A stretch of DNA of 64,000 nt from Sipunculus nudus. Lineage: Eukaryota; Annelida; Sipuncula; Golfingiida; Sipunculidae. The notes under the pieces are model-generated. The model was not told the origin of the DNA and searched no databases. It saw only the letters and a list, made by a program, of their open reading frames with translations. The position numbers and the translations under genes are program-made. The stretch spans positions 17,624,576-17,688,575 of the forward strand of contig CM049309.1 in assembly GCA_026874595.1 (NCBI GenBank), read 5' to 3'. Positions 1-11,661 of the stretch are shown in pieces (positions within the stretch are counted from its first letter, which is position 1; the number at the start of each line of letters is the position of its first letter).

Positions 1-520
1 AATTGTATGCATTAGACCTAGAATCTTCTAGGGAGGTTATGGGCAAATCTCTTTGAAAACCAGAAATAAGGTTATGGTGCACAGGCTATATTCTGTGCAC
101 TATGAGCCAAAAAAAATATGAATTTAAGCATCCAGACAGACAAGGTACCAATTGTATTTATTTTCCTTGGAACCTTCTGTTGTAAAGTCCAGGTAGATCT
201 CTGGGAAGTCTCCTTTGAATCCTGAAATTAGGTAACTTAATTCTTATAATACATGTCAAAAACAGTCAGATAGGGCATCAGTTGTATCCTTAAGCCCTAA
301 AATCTTCCAACACAACATCCAAGGAGATCTAGGCAAATCCCAAGGGAAACCTGTATGTGACAAGCCAAAAAAATGATCCTTCAATCTTTATTTTCCATCA
401 ATTTTTCAACATATTAACATTAGCCATAGGCTATTCACACAGAAAATATTTAACATTTATAATAAAAGAAAAGAGCACCCTGTCAAATTCAGCTGAGCAT
501 CCTGGCCCATGGGCCACTTG
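1..520 (+). repeat. Family A pearl/HINE-like element, 3' part
   Basis: The 5' end lies outside the window. Two or three degenerate core monomers are visible (at about 10, 160 and 290), each with the 'CCTAGAATCTTC' and 'GAAACC.GAAAT.AGG' blocks seen in the copies at 15-17 kb and 24.4 kb. The right end is diagnostic: CAGCTGAGC, then a perfect 14-bp palindrome TGGCCCATGGGCCA (503-516), then CTTG (517-520) followed by TT. Confidence 0.75.
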
Positions 521-751
521 TTTATATGTCCCTCTCCTCAGTTACCTAGGTCGAAATGAAACACTTAGTTTCCCCAGTTAAATGGCATTTAGTTAATCAT
601 TAAATCATACAAACTTGTCACTAGACCCCTTGTCATTTATCTGAAAGTTTGTTTTTCAGAACAAAAAGCTTGTCCTCCTATGCTTTCTGAAAAACGGTGC
701 TCTACTGTATAATATAACTCCTGCTGTGCCTTCTACACTATTGTTTTGTAG

Positions 752-954
752 CACACCGACAGAAGAGTACATGATATCTCAGGAAAACTTATAAGGAAAT
801 CATCTGAGCTCACCATTTTTCCCCTGGACACTCTGAAATTACAGGAGCTTCGCCATCACATGCCCGTTATAGAGAAGGCCATTGAAGCAGGCTGTGATAC
901 TACTCTGCCTTACTGTGGGCTGCCGTTCTACTACCCTGTCCTTCCAATGTTAAG
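752..954 (+). CDS. ERMP1: ERMP1/Fxna orthologue, coding exon (4th from the end)
   Basis: This exon encodes part of the C-terminal region of endoplasmic reticulum metallopeptidase 1, an M28-family multi-pass ER membrane protein. It reads 67 full codons plus two bases of a split Arg codon. A TAG acceptor precedes it and an AG|GTCAGT donor follows. The peptide contains VHDISGKLIRK and ends LPYCGLPFYYPV, which I match from memory to the ERMP1 block where a 'H.L.G.' segment leads to a 'CGFP.Y.PV' motif. The split codon AG+G joins to the exon at 7180. Upstream exons with the zinc-binding peptidase domain and membrane helices are outside the window, so catalytic competence cannot be judged. The upstream boundary depends on one acceptor and on total phase consistency: the four exons sum to 669 nt, exactly 223 codons. 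Confidence 0.88.
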
Positions 955-1309
955 GTCAGTGAGTGTGTTGTTTTGTCTGTTTATGTTATCTTTGTTATAT
1001 GCAATGGTCATGAAAAATTCTTTCTGTACTTCCTTACACGTAATCACTGCTTTCAACAGCAGGGTATTCTGGGTACTACCATTAAGGAATTGACAGATGT
1101 CAAGTCATGTTCAGAACCATTATAGCAGAGAATTGTGGGTTTCCAACTCTGCCAACTCTGCCAGGACAACTCTTACTGGAAGTACAGTCCAAGTCTGAGT
1201 GCCTTATGTTCAATTCTAAGTCCACCTTCATCTAATCTGAGTAATCTAGAAACCAAGCCCAAGTGCAAGTTCAGTAAATATTTTCTTTTTTTCCAATAAA
1301 AAATTGGAA
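955..1309 (+). other. Intron sequence, nothing recognised
   Basis: This is ERMP1 intronic DNA. A weak 'AGTCCAAGTCTGAGT' tract near 1190 resembles the hAT-like elements at 11.1 and 28.1 kb but is too short to call. Confidence 0.4.
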
Positions 1310-1895
1310 TTTTGTCTCCTCACCCATGGGGAGACATACATTGTTTGGTCTGTCATCAGCAGCAACTTCCATGTTACTTATTCTGAAGGTGATAACTTTT
1401 GAATGACTCAACATTTTTAATGAAATTTGAAATTTAATTTGTTTCTAACATTATGTAGAAAAAACTGTTCAAAAACAGACCTTCATAAATTAGGCCGAAT
1501 AGAAATTTTTAGTGAACCCAATAACCTTTGAGGTATTCTCATAGTTTTCCTAAAATTTGAAAAACTGATTGTATCAACCAAGTTCTTTGACAAGTTAGAA
1601 AACTGGTGACCTACCGGTATACCTGGATCCTCAAGGTCAAATCAGCTTGAATATAAATTATTTTTGAACACTATAATTTTTTAGACAACTCAGATTATTT
1701 TCATGAAATTTCTCCTGAATGTTTCTGCCAAAATCTTGGAAGTGTTAAAAAAAATCCTCTGACCTTGACCTTCATTTTCAAGGTCAAATCAGCTGAAATA
1801 GAAATTATTTGTGAATGTTGTGACTTATGAAGTAGTCTGCAATTTTTCCTAAAATTTGGGGATGGGAGGCCTGTAGGGAGGGGAGACATATGTTT
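1310..1895. repeat. Pearl-like element with about 148-bp core monomers
   Basis: The segment 'CAAGGTCAAATCAGCT' occurs twice about 148 bp apart (about 1633 and 1781). The left edge has a hairpin GTCTCC...GGGGAGAC followed by ATACATTGTTT. The right edge repeats GGGGAGACATATGTTTTT. Element ends are approximate. Confidence 0.5.
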
Positions 1896-3360
1896 TTGCA
1901 TTGCAAAAAAAAAAACCCATAGTCTAGTTAACATTACAATTTGAAATATCCAGTTGCATAATCATTTCAAAATGGCGGGCCAGTTTTGTACAGAACTACT
2001 GAGGTCTGATATTCGATTTAACATACAGACATTCGATATTACTTTTCATTCAAACTAATTTTTTTTACATCGAAGAATTATTTAAATTTAATTTTCCCAG
2101 TCTTTCAATTTCTGAGCAAATAAAGAAGAATTGAAACTGAGAATGGAAACTTATAATGAAAACTTTGATTTAAAGAGATCTGCTCCATCCTCATTGTCTC
2201 CTGAGACTAAGAGTATAAATAAGAAAGCTTCTTTATGAATGTGTTACTTACTATTACACTTCTTATGGTAACAGTTGGTGTTTGATTGAGTTATAACTGA
2301 CCATCCATGGGAAACACAGACTTTTTCGATTGCGGTCATGCTGTCAGCAATGGTTCTCAAGGTTTAAGTATGGCAAATGCACTCTTATGAGACTCTTATG
2401 GTCTCCAAAGATGTCAACATTGCCTTGATACAGTTTCACGGTAACAAGATCAGGGAATATGAGGGATTTCTATGGTCAGCAAAGAACAACTTATGGATTA
2501 TGGCCGAGGGATTACAGATTCCCATGGTTTGGGGCAGTAGCCTGTGTAGGTATCATCCAAGGAAGTGCTATTGATTCTCATGATCAGCCAAGCACTACTA
2601 GTTGTCTCAAATTCCTCTGATAAGGCACATCTGTAATCCGGCAGTCACGATCAACCAGGGAAGACCCCAACTGATGACGTACGCATGTACAGAAGTAGTA
2701 GGGACAAGCACAGACAATCACTGTGTCATTACTGCAATGAAGGTAACTTAACGTTCTGTCATTGGAGTGACCCTTCCCTGGCCACACCAAAGTGGTTTTT
2801 CAACAATTCAAAACTCCAGTTGAGCTTGATGGATGAAGACCTATACACAAGAGATAACGAGGGTTGATGAGGGCTGATGACGGACAAAGCGGACTCTCCA
2901 TGTATCACTCACCAGGGATCACCAGGGATGGTCCTTCCATGATGACTGGTGTTGAGATCCGTGACTTAGGCTTTATCCATGGGTAGACATTGCAACTGTT
3001 CTAAAACTCCTTCCCTATAGCCTCTGCTTGCCATAATATGGTTTGCTGGGTTCTGCTATCAGGTGACTGGCACTGTGCCAATAAAGTTTAGATCAATGAG
3101 AGCAGGCAGGAGGTGTCAAACTTAGACAACCGGCACATTGCAATACCCAACCCTCTGACCATACTTATCTTTCTGCCAGATGTCTTGTAACAAAACCCAG
3201 GAAAAGCAAGCATAGATTATGTGTAAGCAATTATAAAATGATTGCAGCATAGAACCAGTGTTTTTAATGGACTACGGCTAGACTTAGAGTTTGAGGGATA
3301 TAGAAATCATGCCAGGATACCAAATTTCGAACATTTGGTGCCAATAAGGGGCCCATTTTT
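1896..3360 (+). other. Intron sequence, nothing recognised
   Basis: The stretch 2370-2870 has a more balanced base composition than the flanks and short open frames, but no splice-bounded exon or known domain is visible. It could be old transposon remnant. Confidence 0.35.
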
Positions 3361-4038
3361 AGTAAACCTGTGAGCTTATGCGATGGTGTGGTGTCATTTG
3401 GTGTCCGTTGTCCGTCGGCTGTTGTCCCTCATCTGTATGTTAACCCATACTAGCCCATATTAATAGTCTGGATCTATTTATAGCTTTGGCAGACTGCCAA
3501 CTGTTTCAGATTATGCAACAGGTCAAGAATTCACAAAGTGCAGTAGCTTGAGCCTGCAATTTGTCACAGTTCACTCAAGGCAACTGCCTTTCTCACCTAA
3601 GCCTGGTCAGCCCAGAGCATCAAACTCAAGGGAAGTTTGGAGAATTGGCCTGATATTTTGACCTGACTATGCATCATTGATGGCTTTCTTGTTCACAAGA
3701 CAGGTGTCCCCACCTACAATGACTTTTGCACAGTGTATGTCCCTGCTTATTTCTCAGGAGAACTTTGACATATCAGTCTGAAATTGGGCATATGTATATA
3801 TCTCTTATAGCTTTGTTGTATACAATACTGGTGGTGCCAGCTACAATCATTTTTGTGTTGTGTGCACCTGTGCCAGCATTTCAGCAGTGATGTTTGTGTA
3901 ATTTTTTCTTGTTCAAAATGCTTAGTACTTGAACATATACATGTTACACATGTGCTTGAAAAGGAATGGTTGAGCATTGAAGCATTATACCTGGTGTAAA
4001 ACCGATTGCACAGGTTCACATTAGGCCTGTAGAACTTG
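3361..4038 (+). repeat. Family B pearl/HINE-like element, copy 1
   Basis: It begins at AGTAAACCTGTGAGCTTATG, has a degenerate (TCCG)-type tract at about 3400-3430, and ends CACAGGTT, TTAGGCCTGTAG, then CTTG (4035-4038) and TT. AACCTGTG at the left and CACAGGTT at the right form an 8-bp subterminal inverted repeat. The same ends recur at 4064-6901 and 10019-11110. Confidence 0.7.
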
Positions 4039-4063
4039 TTATTAATTATTTTTTCTTATTTTT

Positions 4064-6901
4064 AGTGAACTTGTGAGCTTATGGATGGCACAGTATTGTC
4101 GGTCCATGGTTGGCCGTGCATTAACCCATGCTATATCAAAAAGGGTTGTAGCTAGCATTGCCAAATTTTATGCAAAAAATCAGTCCTCTAAACAGCTCTA
4201 TCAGATTTAGCTTATTTTTATGCCCCCGCCACAAGACCTCAGCCCTCTTTGCCCTTAAGCATGTTCTCTGAGCCAACAGTCGCAATGCCACACAAAGCCA
4301 AGCAGAGAGCCGCAAAGGCCGCCACCGTCCATCCCGAGTCTGTGATCTTTCAGGAAAGCTACAGCATCTACAGCCGCAAAGCCAGAAGCAACCTACATTC
4401 CCTCTACTGATCCCAGCAGCGGAGACCCAGCCATGCCATGCAAGAGCCAAACCTGATCTTATGAACGACAGTGTTTCAAGACGCGAAGCCTTTATACTTG
4501 CGGTTTCGGCCATTGGACCGTATATTCTGTCCTTCTGTCATTCTGATATCAAACAGTTGTACAGACTTTTTTGCGCAATGCCTGCAGATATTGGCCTGAT
4601 TTTTGGTGTGTGCACAGATAATGACCAGTTATAGTTCGAATTTTGCGTCTCATCCCGGTTGACCTATTTTTTTGACCGTTTTACGGCTCCTAAACATAGG
4701 AAATTTCATGAAAAATAGAAATTTTCATGACAAATACACATGTATGGACTTTTATTCACAATGCCTGCAAATATTGGCCTGTTTTTTTATGTATGGGCAG
4801 ATAATGACCAGTTACAGATCGAGTTCATGTTTCGTCCCGGTTGACATTCTTTTGACCGTTTTACAGCTCCTGAACATAGAAAATTTCATGAAAAATAGAA
4901 ATTGTCATGACAAGCACACATGTACAGACTTTTTTTTGCAATGCCTGCAGATATTGGCCTGATTTTTGGTGTGTGGGAAGATAATTACCAGTTTGTTTGA
5001 ATGGTCCCAGTTTGATGAATTTTGGCTGAGATACAGGAAGCTGAACTTTGTCATTTGGCCAAAAAAGGATACTAAAATTACAATATCAGAAATGGCTGGA
5101 GCTATCATCACCAAATTTTATGGGGATGTAGGTCACATGATTCATATTTGAAATTGAGGTATTGGGGGTGCCACCTTCATCAACCTTTTTTGTACAAAGA
5201 TCATCAGTCATCAGTACATTAACCCATAATTTCTCAGGAATGGCAGGAACTAGCATCCCAAAATTTTATGCAAAACTCTGTCACATATCAAATGTTGTGG
5301 GATTGACCTTTTAAGTGGCACCACCTGCATTAACTTAAATTATACTGGGGAAAAGTTAAATAACCCTACAAAATTTTACAAATATTTCTAATTTGCTCAA
5401 GGCGGGGGCATTCGTGTCATTCCGACACATCTAGTTTTGCTATCTGCATTTACTTAGATTTTATAGGGAAAAAGCTATAAAAAAACTTTAAAAATCTTCT
5501 TCTATGAATTCAATATTGTTTAATGTTTCACAGAAATGATCCCAGAGATAAGCTCTCTCAAGTTTGTTCATATGGTTTGGGTTTAATGAATTTTGGCCTA
5601 GTTACAGGAATTTGAACTTGGTCATTTGGCCAAGTAAGCATACTAACATATCAATCTCAGAAACTACAGGTGCTAGTATCACCAAGTTTTGTGCAAATGT
5701 TGGTCATGTGACTCATATTTGAAATTGCAGCTTTTGTGATGCCACCTGCATAGACCCTGTTTTTTACGAGCAAAAACCTCATAATTTTAGCCTCTTTCAA
5801 CAGAATAGTGTTTAATGATGAAACTGTCAAGCTGAATGGTGTTAACAATTCACAAGAATTATCCTAGGGTAGGGTTCTTTCACATGTATAAGTATCGATT
5901 ATGTTCATTGATTTTTGGTTGAGTCATAGATAGCTAAAGTTGGTCTTGTGGCCATTAGGAAGCCTATTTCAAACTGACGGCTGCAAAAAATGATTCTTAG
6001 GAGGCCTTTGTTAAATTTTACTGAAATGATTTTTGGCAAAACGATTGAACCTTTAACAATAAAAGGACTGCATCTTTTATTATTCTGTACATTTTGATAA
6101 ATATATCTTATGAATATGTCAGCTTGAAAAAAAAATGTTGTAGCCAAAGTCTTTCTGTATGTGTAAACAAATTTACCAACAAGGCCAAGAACGTGTCTGT
6201 ATCTATAAATAGCTTGGCAGACTGCCAACTATTTCAGATTTGGTAACAAGCCAAAGGTCAGTCTGGATCTATTTATAGCTTTGGCAGACTGCCAATTGTG
6301 TCAGATGAGACAACAGGTCAAGAGTTAACTCAGTGCACCCAGGTACAGGTCAAGAGTTAACTCAGTCAAGCCAGGTGCAGATCAAGAGTCCACTCAGTGC
6401 AGTAGCTTGAGCCAGCAATTTGTTACTGTTCACTCGGGGCTACTGCCTTTCTCACCTAAGCCTGGTCAGCCCAGTGCATCAAACTTAAGAAGTTTGATGC
6501 ATTGGCCTGATATTTTGACCTGTCTATGCATCTTTGATGGCTCTCCCATTCACAAGACAGGTGTTGCCACCTACAATGACTTTTGCACAGTGTATGTGCC
6601 TGCTTTTTTCTCTAGAGGAATTTGATATATCAGCCTGAAATTGGGCAGGTTAATTCATATTAAAAAGCTATGTTGTAAACAAGACTAGTGGCACCACGTA
6701 CCAAAATTTTTGCACAATGTATGTGCCTGCATATTTCTCAGGACGGGATATCAGCCTGAAATTGGGCATATGTATACATGTCTGATACCTTTGTCGTATA
6801 CAAGACATGTAGGCCTACTTGAAAAGTAATGGTCCAGCATTTAAGCATTAGACCTGGTGTATAAACCATTGCACATGTTCACATTAGGCCTGTAGGCCTT
6901 G
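4064..6901 (+). repeat. Family B pearl/HINE-like element, copy 2, interrupted by family F
   Basis: The left end AGTGAACTTGTGAGCTTATG and right end CACATTAGGCCTGTAGGCCTTG match copies 1 and 3. The region 5437-6900 holds core monomers with 'GCCACCTGCAT' and 'TGGCAGACTGCCAA' blocks, the latter repeated at about 6213 and 6282. A separate 1.2-kb element sits at 4220-5434. Confidence 0.7.
4220..5434 (+). mobile_element. Family F Helentron-like (HINE) element nested in family B
   Basis: Perfect 11-bp subterminal inverted repeats ATGCCCCCGCC (4220-4230) and GGCGGGGGCAT (5401-5411) define the ends. A 3' hairpin GTGTC-ATTCC-GACAC (5414-5428) is followed by AT and CTAG (5431-5434), then host TT. Inside are a GC-rich segment (4230-4515) and tandem monomers of about 182 bp ('GCCTGCAGATATTGGCCTG' at about 4579, 4761 and 4944). 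Its later core is related to family B core. The layout is that of rolling-circle, non-autonomous elements of the Helentron/HINE type. No transposase is encoded. Confidence 0.75.
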
Positions 6902-7179
6902 TTTTCTTTACCAGTCAAGACAATAAGTGGAATTTGCCAGCCTGCTTAGAAAAATTGCTTAAATCTGAAAAAGGTGTATATGACCAACACAAATTTAGTC
7001 TGTTTTTCATAACTTTCAGAGTTTTTTTAGGGAATCTGTGCCACAGAACAAATTAACAACATTACCAAGACCTGGTCTTCATTTTAAAATAAATTGATCC
7101 AAGGAATATGAAAGCCACAGATCCATAGAACAATAAATGTTTTAGGTGTATGGCCTAATTTCCTTTCTTATTTTAACAG

Positions 7180-7292
7180 GACAACCTACTTAATACCAGC
7201 ACTACCTGTTGATTACCCAGGTGCAGATCTTCAGCTGATCAACCGGAAAATCTCCAGGCCTTTGGTGGAAAGGCTTATTTTTAATATAACAG
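7180..7292 (+). CDS. ERMP1: ERMP1/Fxna orthologue, coding exon (3rd from the end)
   Basis: The exon is bounded by acceptor TTTTAACAG and donor CAG|GTAAGG. It completes the split Arg codon of the preceding exon, reads TTYLIPALPVDYPGADLQLI and on to ERLIFNITG, and ends one base into a Gly codon finished at 9752. In ERMP1 proteins this stretch links the CGFP motif to a beta-rich luminal C-terminal domain beginning near 'F.I.GP.H'; that comparison is from memory. The reading frame is open only in the phase demanded by both neighbours. The intron before it is 6.2 kb and filled with pearl-like elements; the one after it is 2.5 kb and holds a C-type pearl-like element and a SINE. Confidence 0.9.
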
Positions 7293-7324
7293 GTAAGGCC
7301 TAATAGAAGCTTTTTTTTTAATTA

Positions 7325-8210
7325 GGGCCCCACTTGAAAAGCGGGTGCCCTATAGTAATCGACCTGTCGGTATGTCTGTCTGTCCGTCCTTCTGTTTGTC
7401 CATCCGTCTGTCCGTATGTCCACAAATTCTTTCCGGATGATAACTCCAGTTAGGATTGACGGATTGAGTTCAAACCTGAAATATGTATTAACCATCAATT
7501 ATGGAAGATCCCTATCGATTTTAGGGTCATGAGGTCAAAGGTTAATAAATTTATTCACAGTTTGGTGTTAAATTTTAGGTCCCTCTTTCAGCAGGGCAGA
7601 AATCATAATTGTAACCATAATTGTTTGTTCCAACTTAACAGTAGGATTGGTCCTCATGTCAACAGCAACGAGGCATGATATATGGTCATGGTCAGCCATT
7701 TTTCTGTAAGTTATGCGGTAAAAACCATTACTGAACACCTAGTAAGGTTGCACTCTCTTAGCAAACATGCATGCAAAAGGACACACATTGTTAACACAAT
7801 AACTCGTAAAAAGTATTTCATATAAGGTCCCCAGACTCACGGCAGTGATGGACCTTTTGATGAACTACATCATGTTTGAAGATGGGTGACCTTGATGGAT
7901 TTCCAAGGTCACAGAGGTGATAATGCTAAAATGATGTTAACCAAATAGCTCGCAAACAATTTGAGTTGACTAACACTCACTGAACTTGCACCAGTAATGT
8001 TTGTTATGAAGGGCTAGGTCAAGTTCGAAGATGGATGACCTTGACAGAGGCGATAATTCTTAAATGATGTCAATGCAATAACCCGCAAAGAATTTTATGA
8101 ACAATCAAATTTGTTTCTGCATAATAACTTCCCTAACATATGATGGATAGGATTCAAACATAAGATGTATCACCCATGGCCTAAGGGAGAAGCTTATTGA
8201 TATTTGGGTC
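7325..8210 (+). repeat. Family C pearl-like element
   Basis: The left end is a hairpin-forming GGGCCCCACTTGAAAAGC with GGGTGCCCTATAG, followed by a TCTG/TCCG tract (about 7370-7430). Core monomers of about 149 bp follow ('GATGG.TGACCTTGA' near 7882 and 8030). I could not find the right end, so the right boundary is approximate. Confidence 0.6.
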
Positions 8211-9003
8211 AGAAGGAAAAAAAAAAGTAATACACAGTTTGGTGTTCAGTTGCTGGTGTCTCCTTCAGAGGCCAGAAATGGATGAATTTTGAGTCACTAG
8301 TGTACAGCGGCATTACATTTTCACAGCATATTTTGTACAGACAATTTGAAGATTCCCCAGAAAAGTATACACTGGCCCAATGCACCACAGTGGCTCTCAT
8401 TTAGACCATGTTTGGACAAATCTATCTCCACTTCCAATATCTCAAGGAATTTGGACCTATTATAGTGACCATCAACAAATTTACATTGATATTCATATTT
8501 AGCCATTCTACACATCACAGCGCATCTGTAGACCCAAGGCGTAGAACAGCTGAATCTCAGTTCAAGGGAATGACCATTTTATCACTACTAACCAACAGCT
8601 GACTCTCTCTAATACTACAAGGTTCATGTACAGACTCAAGCCTCACATAAAATAAGGCCAATTCAACATACAAATACTGGAAAAATATTTGACACAGCCC
8701 AGCCAAGACTTAAACCAAGAATAATTGGCACAGGTACTACAGAAATACAGAAACTAAAAAAGCATGCAGTTCTTTTATATCATTATTTTGATAGCTTTGA
8801 ACATTCACTTTACCATATCTTTTCTTCCAGTTTATACATGTCAGCTGTTCTTTACAGGTTCTTTAATTTTCAAATATCGCTCTTTCAGCCCATGCTACCA
8901 AAGTACACCAAATTTTTAGTTCTTCAATTTATAATGACTGCATCTTTTGCAGGGCCCTTACTGACCTGTCAGTTTTCTAGTTTAATTCATTTTTGCCTTG
9001 TCC
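8211..9003 (+). other. Intron sequence, nothing recognised
   Basis: AT-rich intronic DNA between the family C element and a SINE. No exon-like or repeat signal was recognised. Confidence 0.4.
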
Positions 9004-9264
9004 TTCATGTCAACCAGGTGAACCACTTCTGTGGGTTCATGGTGTGTCATCCCCATTGCTCAGTCATAACACCAAGGAACTCCTGAAAGGCACACTTGCT
9101 TTTGAGTGAAACTTGACTGGAGGGCACAGTATCCCATTAAGCCTGGGGAATGCTCACCATGGGTGGGAGCCAACCACGAAAAATCTCACCGCTTGGGCTG
9201 AGATTTGAACTCAGGATCTTCCATCTTTTGAGTCCTGTGCTCTAACCCTGAGCTACAGAAGTTA
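9004..9264 (-). repeat. tRNA-derived SINE, copy 1
   Basis: On the minus strand the right edge reads as a tRNA-like head with a box A-like 'TAGCTCAGGGTTAGAGCAC' and box B-like 'GAGTTCAAATCTC'. The tail 'GTGAGATTTTTCGTGGTTGG' and the following 'CATTCCCCAGGCTTAATGGG' blocks are shared with copies at 18.1, 24.1 and 25.4 kb. It is not a functional tRNA gene, because the acceptor stem is not formed. Confidence 0.75.
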
Positions 9265-9751
9265 GTCATTTTTATGCATTTTATGAGTATGTTTTTTTTA
9301 ATGACAGCAGTCTAGCTTTCTGTGTATGGGCACACATTTGGTTCCAACTTAACATCAAGACATGATTACCTTAGATTTCTCAGGAGACTTGAATAGTGAT
9401 CCCTAGCATGGCATAAATTCTAAACATTAAACCTGGCCAGAAGTTCAAATTTAACATGCAAACTAGTTGTGATTAAATTTTCTTGGAAACCTTTGATCAA
9501 GTGACTGTGACATATTTTTGCTATGGCCTCTAATAATTTGTGATCAGCTAAGTGTCATAGCCAATGGGGTCATGTAAATGGTAATGAACTGAATTCTTTT
9601 TCAAAGTAATGATGATAGCTACAAGAATGAACTGAAAGACAAAAAAAACTTTAAATTGGGTCCTGGTGATCTGCATGCCCCCCCTTCTTCCCCCATCCTT
9701 TATTTCAAAAATTAAAAAAAAACTTTATTTCCTATTTTATTTTTATTTCAG
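9265..9751 (+). other. Intron sequence, nothing recognised
   Basis: Intronic DNA ending in C-rich and A/T-rich runs just before the 9752 exon. No further feature seen. Confidence 0.4.
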
Positions 9752-9933
9752 GTCCAAACCATGTGAATCTTTTCATTATTATGAAACCACACGTTAAACT
9801 AGTTCGATGGTCAATGGGTGATGGCCACCCTCTGCCAACACAGACGCCCCCTGGTGTGCCAACCACATACTTTGTATACTACTCGTATGGGCAGAAGCCT
9901 GACCATCCATGGCAGATTTGGCTGGAGGTTGAG
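9752..9933 (+). CDS. ERMP1: ERMP1/Fxna orthologue, coding exon (penultimate)
   Basis: The exon runs from acceptor TTATTTCAG to donor GAG|GTGAGT and ends in phase 0. It encodes GPNHVNLFIIMKPHVKL, then RWSMGDGHPLPTQ, YFVYYSYGQ and HPWQIWLEVE. These match the ERMP1 luminal C-terminal signature: 'GP.H....I.PH', 'WS.G.G.P', 'YFV.YS.G' and 'W.FWIEV'. This is the most diagnostic exon for the family call. The translation runs on past the donor for some 29 codons into a poly(T) tract, which is intronic read-through rather than coding sequence. Confidence 0.93.
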
Positions 9934-10018
9934 GTGAGTCACTATTTTTTTCATTTTTTTTTTTTTTTTGCCATCTATGTTATCTTTGCAATTATTCGAG
10001 ATGTGTTTTTTAAATTTT

Positions 10019-11110
10019 AGCAAACCTGTGACCTTATGTGATGATGCAGTATCATCTGTCTACCATTGTCCTTACATTAGAGTAATGCTATCACCAAAAA
10101 AAAAAATGTTATCAAAAAATTACTTACATGTCAAACTCTATCAGGTTGAGCTTATTTTTTTGGCTATCCGCATTGAGTTTGTTTTTGGAGGGTTCCAATT
10201 TGGTGATTTCTGGTCAAGTTACAGGAAGTTAAACTTAGTCATTTGGCCAAAAAACCATACTAAAATTACAAATAGAATTGACTGGAGCAATGATCACCAA
10301 ATTTTATGCAAATGTTGGTCACATAAGTCATATTTGAAATTCAGGTATTGGTGGTGCCACCTGCATTGACCTTATTTGTACAGGATTTGTTGGTCATCAG
10401 TAGTTTTACCTATAATTTCTCAGGAACAGAAAGAGCTGACATCCCAAAATTTTATGCAAACATCGGTCACATGTCCAATGTTGTGGGATTGAGCTTTTTA
10501 CGGGAAAAGGCTTGAAAACCTTTGACAATCATTTTGGCAACAGGCCAAGATTATGTCTGTATCTATAAATTGCTAGACAGACTGCCAACTATTTCAGATT
10601 TGGCAACAGACCAAGTTTCAATCTGTATGTGTTTATAGCCTTGGCAGACTACCAACTGCATCAGATTAGGCAATAGGTCAAAAGTTCAGTCAGTGCAGCC
10701 AGATACAGGACAAGAGTTCACTAAGAGCAGTTTGCTGCACCTGCAGATTTCCTTCAGTTCACTTGGGGGCAACAAACTTCCTCAGTTGAGTTTTGTTGTA
10801 CATAAGACTTGTGGCACCACCTACAATTGTTTTTGGGTTTCATTCATCTGTGCACATAGCTCTAGAGTGGTTTGAAGCCAGTATCTGCCTGAAATTTTGT
10901 ACGTCCATTCATCTTCAATAGCTTTCTTGTACACAAGACTGGTGGCACCACCTACAATCACTTTTGTGTTGCATTGTACATGTGCATATCACACTTGTAC
11001 TTGAAAAGTGATCAGGTACTTTTCTGATAATGGACAAGCATGTTATCAAGGAAGCAGTAAAACCTGATGTATATCCCATTGCACAGGTCGCATTAGGCCT
11101 GTAGGCCTTG
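10019..11110 (+). repeat. Family B pearl/HINE-like element, copy 3
   Basis: It begins AGCAAACCTGTGACCTTATG and ends GCACAGGTCGCATTAGGCCT, GTAGGC and CTTG (11107-11110), then TT. It contains the uninterrupted equivalent of the site where family F sits in copy 2 (near 10150-10170). Core blocks 'TTGGCCAAAAAACCATACT' and 'GGTGGTGCCACCTGCATTGA' are shared with copy 2. Confidence 0.75.
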
Positions 11111-11127
11111 TTCGGTTAATGAAAAGT

Positions 11128-11661
11128 TTGTGGAAGAGCTGAGTGCAGCAGGACATGGATGTTGTTAAGTCCACACCATCCAAGTCCGACTGGAAGTCTT
11201 AGTCCTGGCCACTTGAGTCGAGACCAAGTCCGAGACCTTAAGATTCTAGTCCAAGTCCACCTTCTTTGAGTTTGAGTCCAAGTCATTTGGAACTCTAAGT
11301 CCCATGTCCTAGTCTGAGTCTGATACAAGTTTTCTTATTAAAAGAAATTTGAATGGGATATTTTTGAGATTATCATTCAGATTTTACATTAGTTTACCAG
11401 TGCCCTTTACTTGAACATTTAATTACATTTAGCCCCTGATGCAGAGCTTATTTATGGTATGTATTGTCTTGTTTTTTCTGTTAGCAATTCACCAATTTGC
11501 ACAATCTTTATATTATATGTCACAGTGGTTTCTTTTCTTCTGGACTTGAGATGGACTCATCTGATACTTTGAGTGCTTACCTCTAAGTCCAAGTCCAAGA
11601 CCCTTGATTCTGAGTCCTTAAAGATGTGGACTAGAGTCCGGACTTGAGTACTACATTGCTG
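11128..11661. mobile_element. hAT-like non-autonomous element, copy 1
   Basis: Both ends are rich in GAGTCCAAGTCC-type repeats in opposite orientations. The right end reads GGACTTGAGTACTACATTGC then TG, matching the 'CAGTG-TGTAGTACTCGAGTCC' termini of hAT-like MITEs in inverse. The interior 'TTACATTTA' and 'TTTATATTATATG' blocks align with the copy at 28.05 kb. The left end is uncertain. Confidence 0.55.

Noticed and set aside
4136-4513. 125-codon minus-strand open frame
   Set aside because: It lies across the boundary of the family F element and family B, so it is repeat DNA; the openness follows from GC-rich composition.
11116-11328. Minus-strand frame rich in W, T and R
   Set aside because: It arises from GAGTCC/AAGTCC repeats in an hAT-like element.
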